The notes beneath the pieces were generated by a model. It made no database searches. It was given only the letters and a program-made list of their open reading frames with translations, and had not been told where the DNA came from. A program made the position numbers and the translations under genes. Positions 49,601 through 55,790 of a stretch of DNA of 64,000 nt are shown piece by piece. Each line of letters begins with the position of its first letter. Within the stretch, counting starts at the first letter, position 1. The stretch covers positions 3,878,004 to 3,942,003 of the forward strand of contig OX465115.1 of assembly GCA_949987565.1 (NCBI GenBank), in the 5' to 3' direction. This DNA comes from Luidia sarsii. Its lineage: Eukaryota; Echinodermata; Asteroidea; Paxillosida; Luidiidae.

Positions 49601-52600
49601 CCATACACCGCAAACGGCTGTAGCATGTTTGGTGTCCCACCATCGTTCAACGTAAAGTTCTTGATAACTGCTTGCGTTGTGGCGTCGACAATTTGTAGTT
49701 TATTGCGATTTCTCCTAAAAGAAAAATCCAAACCAAAATGAAATCCACCAATTACTATTTAGAGGCCCTAACTTTCCTGCTTTGATCCCTTCCCTACTGC
49801 TTGCCCTTCCCTTTGATCTCCCCTCGTCTGTCAACCAGCTTTCCTCCTTTGATCCCTTCCTTACTGCCTGCCCTTCTCTTTGATCTCACCCTGGTCTGTC
49901 TACCAGCTTTCCTCCTTTGATCCCTTCCCTACTGCCTGCCCTTCCCTTTGATCTCCCCTCGTCTGTCTACCAGCTTTCCTCCTTTGATCCCTTCCCTACT
50001 GATTGCCCTTCCCTTTGATCTCACCCTGGTCTGTCTACCAGCTTTCCTCCTTTGATCCCTTCCCTACTGCCTACCCTTCCCTTTGATCTCACCCTGGTCT
50101 GTCTACCAGCTTTCCTCCTTTGATCCCTTCCCTACTGCCTGCCCTTCCCTTTGATCTCACCCTGGTCTGTCTACCAGCTTTCCTCCTTTGATCCCTTCCC
50201 TACTGCCTGCCCTTCACTTTGATCTCACCCTGGTCTGTCTACCAGCTTTCCTCCTTTGATCCCTTCCCTACTGCCTGCCCTTCCCTTTGATCTCACCCCG
50301 TCTGTCTACCAGCTTTCCTCCTTTGATCCCTTCCCTACTGCCTGCCCTTCCCTTTGATCTCACCCTGGTCTGTCTACCAGCTTTCCTCCTTTGATCCCTT
50401 CCCTACTGCCTGCCCTTCCCTTTGATCTCACCCTGGTCTGTCTACCAGCTTTCCTCCTTTGATCCCTTCCCTACTGCCTGCCCTTCCCTTTGATCTCACC
50501 CTGGTCTGTCTACCAGCTTTCCTCCTTTGATCCCTTCCCTACTGCCTGCCCTTCACTTTGATCTCACCCTGGTCTGTCTACCAGCTTTCCTCCTTTGATC
50601 CCTTCCCTACTGCCTGCCCTTCCCTTTGATCTCACCCCGGTCTGTCTACCAGCTTTCCTCCTTTGATCCCTTCCCTACTGCCTGCCCTTCCCTTTGATCT
50701 CACCCTGGTCTGTCTACCAGCTTTCCTCCTTTGATCCCTTCCCTACTGCCTGCCCTTCCCTTTGATCTCACCCTGGTCTGTCTACCAGCTTTCCTCCTTT
50801 GATCCCTTCCCTACTGCCTGCCCTTCCCTTTGATCTCACCCTGGTCTGTCTACCAGCTTTCCTCCTTTGATCCCTTCCCTACTGCCTGCCCTTCCCTTTG
50901 ATCTCACCCTGGTCTGTCTACCAGCTTTCCTCCTTTGATCCCTCCACTACTGCTTGCCCTTCCCTTTGATCTCACCCTGGCCTGTCTGCCAGCTTTCCTA
51001 ATTTGATCCCTTCCCTACTGCCTGCCCTTCCCTTTGATCTCACCCTGGTCTGTCTACCAGCTTTCCTCCTTTGATCCCTTCCCTACAGTTTGCCCTTCCC
51101 TTTGATCTCACCCTGGTCTGTCTACCAGCTTTCCTCCTTTGATCCCTTCCTTACTGCTTGCCCTTCCCTTTGATCTCACCCTGGTCTGTCTACCAGCTTT
51201 CCTCCTTTGATCCCTTCCCTACAGTTTGCCCTTCCCTTTGATCTCACCCTGGCCTGTCTGCCAGCTTTCCTAATTTGATCCCTTCCTTACTGCCTGCCCT
51301 TCCCTTTGATCTCACCCTGGTCTGTCTACCAGCTTTCCTCCTTTGATCCCTTCCCTACTGTTTGCCCTTCCCTTTGATCTCACCCTGGCCTGTCTGCCAG
51401 CTTTCCTAATTTGATCCCTTCCTTACTGCCTGCCCTTCCCTTTGATCTCACCCTGGTCTGTCTACCAGCTTTCCTCCTTTGATCCCTTCCCTACTGCCTG
51501 CCCTTCCCTTTGATCTCACCCTGGTCTGTCTACCAACTTTCCTCCTTTGATCCCTTCCCTACTGCCTGCCCTTCCCTTTGATCTCACCCTGGCCTGTCTG
51601 CCAGCTTTCCTAATTTGATCCCTTCCCTACTGCCTGCCCTTCCCTTTGATCTCACCCTGGTCTGTCTACCAGCTTTCCTCCTTTGATCCCTTCCCTACAG
51701 TTTGCCCTTCCCTTTGATCTCACCCTGGCCTGTCTGCCAGCTTTCCTCCTTTGATCCCTTCCCTACTGCTTGCCCTTCCCTTTGATCTCACCCTGATCTG
51801 TCTACCAGCTTTCGTCCCTTCCCTACTTCTCACCCTTCCCTTTGATCTCACCCTCGAAATGACATATGTGTACACACAAACAAGGATGGGTCGAGTTTTT
51901 GTTTAGTTACAGTAGATCCTGCTGGCATTTACATAATCTAGTTTCCTTATAAAGATGGGGGCACCAGCAAAAATTCACAACTTCACCCCCAACACATAAA
52001 TCCAAAGGAGTGTACTCCAGGATTGTCAGCCACGAATGTACATGTACTGCAGTGAATGGTACATTTGTATGGGTTGAAGTTCTTGTGCTGTGTCTGAATT
52101 TATAATGCTGTGCCTGAGTACATGGAGGCCTCTAGTTTAGCGGCTGCAGCCAATTCCCATCGACGTATATTAGGTCGTGTCCAAATTCATTGGCTACAGC
52201 TCCAAATTACAAACAAGTCTATGATGGAAAGGCTCGGGCTTAGCGGCTACAGACAATTCTTTTTTTGTGAGAGGCTCAAATCATTCCAATCGAATAAAAT
52301 CTATACTGTAGTGCTGAGCTGTCACCGCGGTCTCAAAATCTCCCCTAGCAAAACACTGCACCCGTGAATCCCGAGAACCAAAACCAGTGCAAATTCCTGC
52401 AGTTTCAAACAACATTCATGACCTTTCTGCTGTCAGATAAGATTTGATAAGGGTTGCACGGTGGAAATACAAAGTGGACGATGTGCGGCAACACCATGTA
52501 CATGTACATGTGTAATTGTACATCATTTCTTGTGAAGTGGAGTGTGGGTCTGAAAAGAGCCGGTAATTCAACATTTTGTGTGTACTAGGCCCGTCATCCG

Positions 52601-55099
52601 TAGACTGTCTACAGAGTAAACACTGTCCGAAACGTTTAGCTACCAGCTCATTTCAGAGCCCCACTCCATCTCACACATGACGATGCACGTTGTGTCACCA
52701 CAAACCACTTCCACTTTTGTCAGTGCAATTGATGGATTGAGATTTGAAGGTTTTCATGGTGAGAATAGCAGGAGTAATAGGTTTGCGGTGACACCATGTA
52801 AAATTCTCTTTTGTGAGTATGTGTGGTTCTGAAAAGAACCAGAGGAACTCGACGTTTTGAACAGTAACCCCTGAAGACGAACAGGAGACTCCAGAAGACG
52901 AACAGAGTACACTGTTCGAAACGTCGAGTTCCTCTACGGTTCTTTTCAGAACCACACATACTCACAAGAGAGAGAATTTTACATTGTGTCACTGCAAACC
53001 TAATACTCCTGCAACTGATGGATAGTACTTACGCATCTGGCCTTGACAAGAGCACAGAGTACTTCTTCTTTTGTACGTCAAAGCCGTAGTCTTGCCAAGT
53101 GTTGAAGATGTCTTCTGCTCTGTCTATATTACCCAGAGAGCCGGCTTCGTGTGATCCCTGGGAAAAATGTCTGCAAAATAATCAATAGTCAATAACCATT
53201 TATCAATAGCAGGGTTTTCACTGTTTGCTTAAACGTGAGACCGCAATCTTATTGAAGACTGGACAGTACAACCATGCACCGGATTGTTTTGGACAAAACC
53301 ATGCTTACAGAGACGGTTATTTTCAATGATTGTTTTGACGCCAAAAAATAGAATCATCTTTAATTGGATACCAAACTTGATTCATTTGATAATTGAACAA
53401 AGTGATATACAAAAATGTTGCAAACTGCTTACTGACTAAAATATACCAAAATGCAAATCTCAAAAATTTAGTGGGCCTGACGTTTCGATCCTACCGGTAG
53501 CAGGACCTTTCTCAAAGGCAGAGTGACAAGTGTCCTTGTCACTCTGCCTTTGAGAAAGGTCCTGCTAGGATCGAAACGTCAGGCCCACTAAATTTTGAGA
53601 TAATTGAACTTGATAATTTTTTTTATTTATCTATGCAGATTCGCCAAAACAAGGCTATGGTGGAAGTACCAAGGCTATAATAAAGCCCCTCAAGGTTAAG
53701 GGCTAAGGAAGGCCGGAGATAAGGAGGAAACTCAGGAAGACTGGAGATAGGAATTGACAAAAGGGAAAGATCATAGGCAGGTGGGAAACATGAACTAGGA
53801 GAGGAATTCCAGCAGTGTACAGTACTAAAAAACTGTTGAGGATTGTTGGGGTCAGCATGGTTGTCTGGTCTGGTGTTAATGTTATGGGGCAGGGGCAGCC
53901 ACACAATGAATATAGTCAAAAAATCTAAAAAGAAAAGTCCCAAAAGAAAGGGCCTAAAGGGAAAGACCCCAAAGAAAAGGCCCAAGAGAAAAGGCACAAA
54001 AGAAAAGGCCCAAGAGAAAAGGCACAAAAGAAAAGGCCCAAGAGAAAAGGCCCAAGAGAAAAGGCCCAAAAGAAAAGGCCCAAGAGAAAAGGCCCAAGAG
54101 AAAAGGCCCAAGAGAAAAGGCACAAAAGAAAAGGCACAAAAGAAAAGGCCCAAGAGAAAAGGCCCAAGAGAAAAGGCCCAAGAGAAAAGGCCCAAGAGAA
54201 AAGGCCCAAGAGAAAAGGCCCAAGAGAAAAGGCCCAAGAGAAAAGGCCCAAGAGAAAAGGCCCAAGAGAAAAGGCACAAAAGAAAAGGCACAAAAGAAAA
54301 GGCACAAAAGAAAAGGCCTAACAATTGTCTGTTACACTGTACTTCAGTGTTAGTCTTTGTTACGATCAACACTGTACAATACAATTGGATTTTGTTGGGG
54401 CTGGCATCGTATGCAAAGTTACTGCAATATTACCATCATTGCAGGACCCTGTTGAAACCAACAGTATCCACTGTTGGGTACTGTTGGGATCAGCAGGCTT
54501 CACACTTTCATGCTTGTTGGATACATGTTGGGATCCGCAGGATAGAGTTAGGCTGACAGTGAGGGGGTTAAGGTTAAATTAGTGAACAGAGAGGCAGCCT
54601 GTTCTAGCGGCGCCCCAAACTCAATGAGCACTGACCCCAGATTTGTCTGCAACCGGGCCGTCTGAATGAGATCGCCGACGCCTAGTAAGTAGTCCACCGG
54701 TTGGCTGGCAGTCGGGGTGGTGTTCGGCACGGTGTTCGGCTTCTCGTCCGGCTTGACGTCCGTGACCTGCGGAGGGAGCGAGGACGAGGAGGCGGTGGCC
54801 GTAGGAGCGGCGGTGGTGGCGGCCGCGGCGGCGGTGGCCGCGTGCTTGCCGTTGGTGACGGACTCCACCAGGCAGCTGGCGGCCGTCAGGTGGCCCAGGA
54901 TCAGGCCGATGCCCAGGCAGAGCAGGGCAATGAGGAGGACAAGCAGCGGCCGCCAGTGGTCCAGGCAGAGGGCCTTCAGCCGCTGCGGCTTGGTCTGCGA
55001 GCCCCGCACGCTCAGGTCCACCGAGTCTATGTCCATCTCCTCGGCAAAGCGCGAGTAGGCCGCGCCCCCGCCCGTCCGGTTGTTGCTGTCTGTCCCCAT
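37437..55099 (-). CDS. Transferrin-receptor-like protein (TfR/GCPII family), 16 coding exons, 816 aa
   Basis: Vertebrate TfR1/TfR2 are dimeric type II membrane proteins that capture iron-transferrin and cycle through endosomes; the relatives GCPII/NAALADases are zinc peptidases. Here 816 residues (TfR1 760, TfR2 801) comprise a cytosolic tail 1-50 with YSRF at 15-18, a membrane helix at about 51-73, an Ala/Thr/Ser-rich stalk, the split PA apical domain (about 230-400), the M28-like core (about 400-650) and the helical dimerisation domain to the C-terminus. Family blocks include [36 protein letters not shown] and [15 protein letters not shown]. All 15 introns are GT-AG and phase-consistent. 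The zinc site is incomplete: of five GCPII ligands, Asp387 is Ser458 and His553 is Pro621, and the catalytic Glu424 is Gly495. It should therefore not be a peptidase. Start: ATG at 55099; an in-frame GTG 15 nt upstream is not used in animals. An acceptor-like GCGTAG 25 nt upstream suggests a 5' UTR intron. Confidence 0.93.
37777..37961. mobile_element. 185-bp inverted-repeat element in intron 15
   Basis: The ends GACCGATTGCATGCCACCAC and the complement of GATGGCGTGTAAACAGTGGTC pair imperfectly, as do inner arms CATCTCATTTGG and CCAAATGAGATG. A better preserved relative of 188 bp is at 61738-61925. Confidence 0.7.
38651..38743 (-). CDS. TfR-like gene exon 15
   Basis: Encodes residues 725 (split) to 756 (split), [20 protein letters not shown] onward, in the helical domain. 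The equivalent TfR1 stretch is the conserved LNDRVMRVEYHFL. Acceptor TTGACAG|T, donor CG|GTGAGT. Confidence 0.92.
39344..39415 (+). repeat. Intact tRNA-like cloverleaf of the SINE head
   Basis: The 72-nt cloverleaf closes fully. The acceptor GGCTGGA pairs with TCCAGTC (one G-U), the D stem is GCTC/GAGC, the anticodon stem CTGG/CCAG has one U-U at its base, and the T stem is TCGGG/CCCGG. A box is TAGCTCAGGTGG, B box GGTTCAAGTCC. The anticodon position reads GTT, nominally Asn, but the surrounding SINE body and many decayed copies argue against a working tRNA gene. Confidence 0.75.
39557..39638 (-). CDS. TfR-like gene exon 14
   Basis: Encodes residues 698 (split) to 725 (split), [20 protein letters not shown] onward. 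It covers the position where TfR1 has its RGD transferrin-contact motif, which is absent here. Acceptor TTTTTAG|GT, donor GA|GTAAGG. Confidence 0.9.
39664..39960 (+). mobile_element. Longer copy of the GAAACGTC hairpin-family repeat (intron 13)
   Basis: The flank TGCTCACTGACTAAAATGAC and inverted motif CTGACATTTCGATCCCAGC run on into AGTCAGGGGAAGGAAAGCCC, GACACACATGACAGAGGAAG and AGGGAGTGGGATGCAGATGT. A minus-strand copy of this longer unit is at 59670-59960, so the family has a body of at least 300 bp beyond the hairpin. Confidence 0.75.
40795..41050 (-). CDS. TfR-like gene exon 13
   Basis: Encodes residues 613-697 plus the split codon 698. It starts [17 protein letters not shown], where P621 replaces the zinc-binding His553 of GCPII, and continues into the helical domain. 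Acceptor TTTTCCTAG|G, donor CTCG|GTAAGA. Confidence 0.93.
41092..41370 (-). repeat. Roughly 100-bp interleaved-palindrome satellite filling intron 12
   Basis: About 2.8 units (ATTGGCTACGGCTTCAAAT, ACACACGAGTCTATGG, CAGCCAATTCCCATAGACTT) occupy some 280 of the 356 intron bases. Confidence 0.85.
41407..41497 (-). CDS. TfR-like gene exon 12
   Basis: Encodes residues 582 (split) to 612, [20 protein letters not shown] onward, equivalent to TfR1 DNAAFPFLAYSGIPAVSF. Acceptor GGGCAG|G, donor GAG|GTAAGC. Confidence 0.93.
41626..41895 (+). repeat. 77-bp tandem repeat, about 3.5 units (intron 11)
   Basis: CCCTGGGAACAAGGCTGGC, AACCCTATNGTATT and GGAGTGCCAAAATGGCCNATGGC recur in order. Short ORFs through it are artefacts. 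Confidence 0.88.
42085..42176 (-). CDS. TfR-like gene exon 11
   Basis: Encodes residues 552-581 plus split codon 582, [20 protein letters not shown] onward. Acceptor CACTAG|GTG, donor AG|GTGAGT. The stretch aligns with the loop TGQFLYQDSNW in TfR1. Confidence 0.88.
42196..42720 (-). repeat. Roughly 100-bp interleaved-palindrome satellite filling intron 10
   Basis: About five units occupy some 525 of the 625 intron bases, in the same orientation as in introns 5 and 12. Units here are more diverged (for example GTAGTAGACCATGTCC in place of GTCAGGCCGTGTCC). Confidence 0.85.
42802..42933 (-). CDS. TfR-like gene exon 10
   Basis: Encodes residues 508-551, with [20 protein letters not shown]. Asp524 corresponds to the GCPII zinc ligand Asp453. 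NYS is a possible N-glycosylation site. Acceptor TTTTTTCAG|GAG, donor GAG|GTGAGT. Confidence 0.95.
43145..43500. repeat. Repeat shared with RTP intron 1, ending at the exon 9 donor
   Basis: GTGGAACGCGCG, GTCCAATGGAAATACTCAGA, TTCCGCGGATTTGGACCG and CTTTGGCGGTCGGGTGACGT match 21225-21440 in order. The repeat ends about 8 bp from the exon 9 5' splice site. Confidence 0.75.
43508..43590 (-). CDS. TfR-like gene exon 9
   Basis: Encodes residues 480 (split) to 507, [20 protein letters not shown] onward. Gly495 stands where GCPII has catalytic Glu424; Glu496 keeps the zinc ligand Glu425. The AG-D/E pattern resembles TfR1. Acceptor CTCCAG|GC, donor GAG|GTAAGT. Confidence 0.95.
43591..44350 (-). other. 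TfR-like gene intron 8, AT-rich
   Basis: Contains several CATGAATATTCA-like words (44040-44120), which also occur near 38420-38640. No other feature is seen. Confidence 0.5.
44351..44470 (-). CDS. TfR-like gene exon 8
   Basis: Encodes residues 440 (split) to 480 (split), [20 protein letters not shown] onward. His448 matches the GCPII zinc ligand His377, but Ser458 replaces the bridging Asp387. The acceptor follows a long C-run (CCCCCCCCAG|AT); donor G|GTAGGA. Confidence 0.95.
44886..45061 (-). CDS. TfR-like gene exon 7
   Basis: Encodes residues 381 (split) to 440 (split). [20 protein letters not shown] aligns with TfR1 [20 protein letters not shown]. NIT is a possible glycosylation site. 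Acceptor CTCTGCAG|G, donor CCCG|GTAAGT. Confidence 0.94.
45062..46077 (-). other. TfR-like gene intron 6
   Basis: AT-rich with a long A-run near 45500. A short array of AAGGCCACC/ATC words lies at 45850-45885. No gene is seen. Confidence 0.5.
46078..46165 (-). CDS. TfR-like gene exon 6
   Basis: Encodes residues 352 (split) to 381 (split): [20 protein letters not shown] onward, matching TfR1 FPPSRSSGLPNIPVQTIS. The donor CTCAG|GTTGGT is weaker than the others but is the one that keeps phase with exon 7. Confidence 0.88.
46621..46643 (+). mobile_element. Solo end of the 340-bp MITE
   Basis: TTAAAGGCCCAATACAACAT followed by TAG is the best-preserved terminal repeat of the family; it runs straight into the 100-bp satellite, so the rest of the element is missing. 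Confidence 0.6.
46646..47625 (-). repeat. Roughly 100-bp interleaved-palindrome satellite, about 10 units (intron 5)
   Basis: This is the largest array of the family. ACACACGAGTCTATGGAAGC, CTCTAGTTTAGCGGCTGCAG, CCAATTCCCATAGACTTGTG and CATTGCCTACGGCTTCAAAT recur in order with a period close to 100 bp. The array ends about 25 bp from exon 5. Confidence 0.92.
47651..47843 (-). CDS. TfR-like gene exon 5
   Basis: Encodes residues 288-351 plus split codon 352: [12 protein letters not shown] and later [12 protein letters not shown], which matches TfR1 TGDPYTPGFPSFNH. This is apical (PA) domain and its exit strand. Acceptor ACTGCAG|TCG, donor CACA|GTGAGT. Confidence 0.92.
47919..48723 (+). repeat. 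20-bp minisatellite filling intron 4, about 40 units
   Basis: GGTCCAACTGACTAGGGCTG repeats with variants (GGTGCAACTGAAAAGGGCTG at the left end, shortened units lacking GGGCTG, GGGCTA). The array ends some 18 bp from the exon 4 donor. Confidence 0.95.
48741..48866 (-). CDS. TfR-like gene exon 4
   Basis: Encodes residues 246-287: [20 protein letters not shown], then [18 protein letters not shown], the PA-domain entry block shared with GCPII (LVYVNYARTEDF, GKIVIARYG). NIS is a possible glycosylation site. Acceptor CTATTCAG|GGC, donor ATG|GTAAAC. Confidence 0.95.
48940..49500 (+). repeat. Pyrimidine-rich low-complexity tract (intron 3)
   Basis: TCCTCCTC, TTCCTCTTCC and CTTTTCC words dominate on the plus strand. 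The Lys/Glu/Arg-rich minus-strand frame through it is an artefact, interrupted by non-repetitive DNA at 49080-49140. Confidence 0.9.
49582..49714 (-). CDS. TfR-like gene exon 3
   Basis: Encodes residues 201 (split) to 245: [20 protein letters not shown] onward through [15 protein letters not shown]. It corresponds to the TfR/GCPII strand 'PNKTHPNYISII...PPFSAFSPQG'. NFT is a possible glycosylation site. Acceptor TTTTAG|G, donor GTG|GTACGT. Confidence 0.92.
49770..51854 (+). repeat. 68-bp minisatellite, about 30 units (intron 2)
   Basis: CAGCTTTCCTCC recurs every 68 bp (50110, 50178 and so on). Unit words are CTTTCCTCCTTTGATCCCTT, CCCTACTGCCTGCCCTTCCC and TTTGATCTCACCCTGGTCTG. A variant with CCTGGCCTGTCTGCC and CCTAATTTGATC is interspersed in the right third. 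Confidence 0.95.
52119..52260 (-). repeat. Roughly 100-bp satellite, about 1.3 units (intron 2)
   Basis: GAGGCCTCTAGTTTAGCGGC, CAGCCAATTCCCATCGACG and ATTGGCTACAGCTCCAAAT match the family; this is a small diverged outlier. Confidence 0.8.
52456..52730. mobile_element. Diverged foldback of the AGAGCCGGTAA family (intron 2)
   Basis: The left arm (GTGGAAATACAAAGTGG, GGTCTGAAAAGAGCCGGTAA) and the complement of the right arm agree imperfectly. The centre has CTACAGAGTAAACACTGTCCGAAACGTTTAGC. Confidence 0.7.
52768..53012. mobile_element. 245-bp foldback 14 nt from the exon 2 donor
   Basis: The arms GCAGGAGTAATAGGTTTGCG and the complement of CGCAAACC-type sequence at 52993-53012 pair over roughly 100 bp. 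The centre contains CTGAAGACGAACAG and CTGTTCGAAACGTCGAG. The right end stops at 53012; the exon 2 donor GTAAGT is at 53032-53027. Confidence 0.85.
53033..53170 (-). CDS. TfR-like gene exon 2
   Basis: Encodes residues 155 (split) to 201 (split): [20 protein letters not shown] onward, matching GCPII NFTQIPHLAGTEQN and TfR1 EAGSQKDENLA. Acceptor ATTTTGCAG|A, donor GC|GTAAGT. Confidence 0.94.
53402..53602. mobile_element. Second copy of the 66-bp-arm foldback (intron 1)
   Basis: Same left flank and arms as 17310-17506. The left arm has a 6-bp insertion creating CTACCGGTAG between GATC and GCAGG, and the loop is 2-3 nt. Confidence 0.88.
53625..53830 (-). mobile_element. LINE 3' fragment (intron 1)
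   Basis: The minus strand reads [20 protein letters not shown], shared with the fragment at 6741-7022, followed by the same non-coding tail. Confidence 0.55.
53920..54322 (+). repeat. 14-bp minisatellite (intron 1), about 28 units
   Basis: GGCCCAAGAGAAAA and GGCACAAAAGAAAA alternate in blocks. Because 14 is not a multiple of 3, all frames stay open (42-bp superperiod), producing long but spurious ORFs on both strands. Confidence 0.95.
54636..55099 (-). CDS. TfR-like gene exon 1 (cytosolic tail, membrane helix, stalk)
   Basis: Encodes residues 1-154 plus split codon 155. AAYSRFAEE at 13-21 parallels TfR1 [18 protein letters not shown] (36-45) parallels TKPKRC before the TfR1 helix, and the hydrophobic segment follows at about 51-73. 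One extracellular Cys (76) lies next to the membrane. The stalk 86-125 is Ala/Thr/Ser/Pro-rich and may be O-glycosylated. Donor CTGGG|GTCAGT. This exon is strongly GC-rich compared with its surroundings. Confidence 0.93.
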
Positions 55100-55288
55100 G
55101 GCAACCAAATCCACCGAGCTTCAACTACGCAAAAGAATCAGAAATAACACAAAATCACAAAATTGAGTCAGGCATGGAATTCTTCAAAGTGACCTCTTTC
55201 AGTTATTAAAAATGTTCAGACAAATCCATCAAATAATTACTAACCCCCTAAGCAATTCTACTGAGGTCTATCCTAAATCCTCCAAAAT
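55100..55288 (-). promoter_or_regulatory. 5' flank of the TfR-like gene; probable 5' UTR intron acceptor
   Basis: TTCTTTTGCGTAG ends at 55125 and could be a 3' splice site, placing the ATG 25 nt into the exon. If so, the promoter is further upstream (above 55.2 kb) and is not identified. No iron-responsive element hairpin (CAGTGN loop) was recognised in the flanks. Confidence 0.35.
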
Positions 55289-55790
55289 CCCTCAATGCTT
55301 CAAGTTACTACCAGCCTCAATCCTCCAAAATACTTCTTGAAAATGTGTGCATTCAGCCTCAATCCTTCCGAAATCCTTCTTGAAAATGTATGCATTCAGC
55401 CTCAATCCTCCAAACTCCTTCTTGATAATGTGTTCCAGCACAATCCTCCAAAATCCTTCTTGATTTTTTTGCATTCAGCCTCAATCCTCCAAAATCCTTC
55501 TTGAAAATGTTTGCATTGATGCATTCAGCCTCAATCCTCTAAAATCCTTCTTGAAAATGTTTGCATTCAGCCTCAATCCTCCAAAATCCTTCTTGAAAAT
55601 GTGTGCTTTCAGCCTCAATCCTCCAAAATCCTTCTTGAAAATGTGTGCATTCAGCCTCAATCCTCCAAACTCCTTCTTGAAACATTTTGCATTCAGCCTC
55701 CATCCTCCAAAATCCTCCAATGCTTCATCACCATGTTACTACCAGCTTCAATCCTCCCAAATCCTCCAACACCACCTGGAGGATTTTGGA
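55289..55790 (+). repeat. 42-bp minisatellite, about 10 units
   Basis: CATTCAGCCTCAATCCTCCA, AAATCCTTCTTGAAAATGTG and TG recur. Edges decay to ATCCTCCAA words. Frames through it are artefacts. Confidence 0.92.

Noticed and set aside
49150..49623. 157-codon Phe/Leu/Ser-rich plus-strand frame
   Set aside because: Antisense reading of the intron 3 pyrimidine tract and of exon 3.
53623..54384. 253-codon minus-strand frame of Phe/Leu/Ser/Gly repeats and its Lys-rich plus-strand mirror
   Set aside because: It is the 14-bp minisatellite plus LINE tail within intron 1. The 42-bp superperiod keeps frames open without selection.
55100..55114. GTG start 15 nt upstream of the TfR-like ATG
   Set aside because: Animal genes start at ATG; the ATG at 55099 is the first in-frame one and gives a tail like TfR1.
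54621..55124. 167-codon frame overlapping exon 1 in another frame
   Set aside because: It shadows the GC-rich exon 1. The TfR-family tail, helix and phase-matched donor are in the other frame.
55100..55290. Iron-responsive element near the TfR-like gene
   Set aside because: I looked for CAGTGN hairpins in the 5' and 3' flanks and found none with a proper bulged-C stem. The real UTRs are unknown, so absence is not proven.
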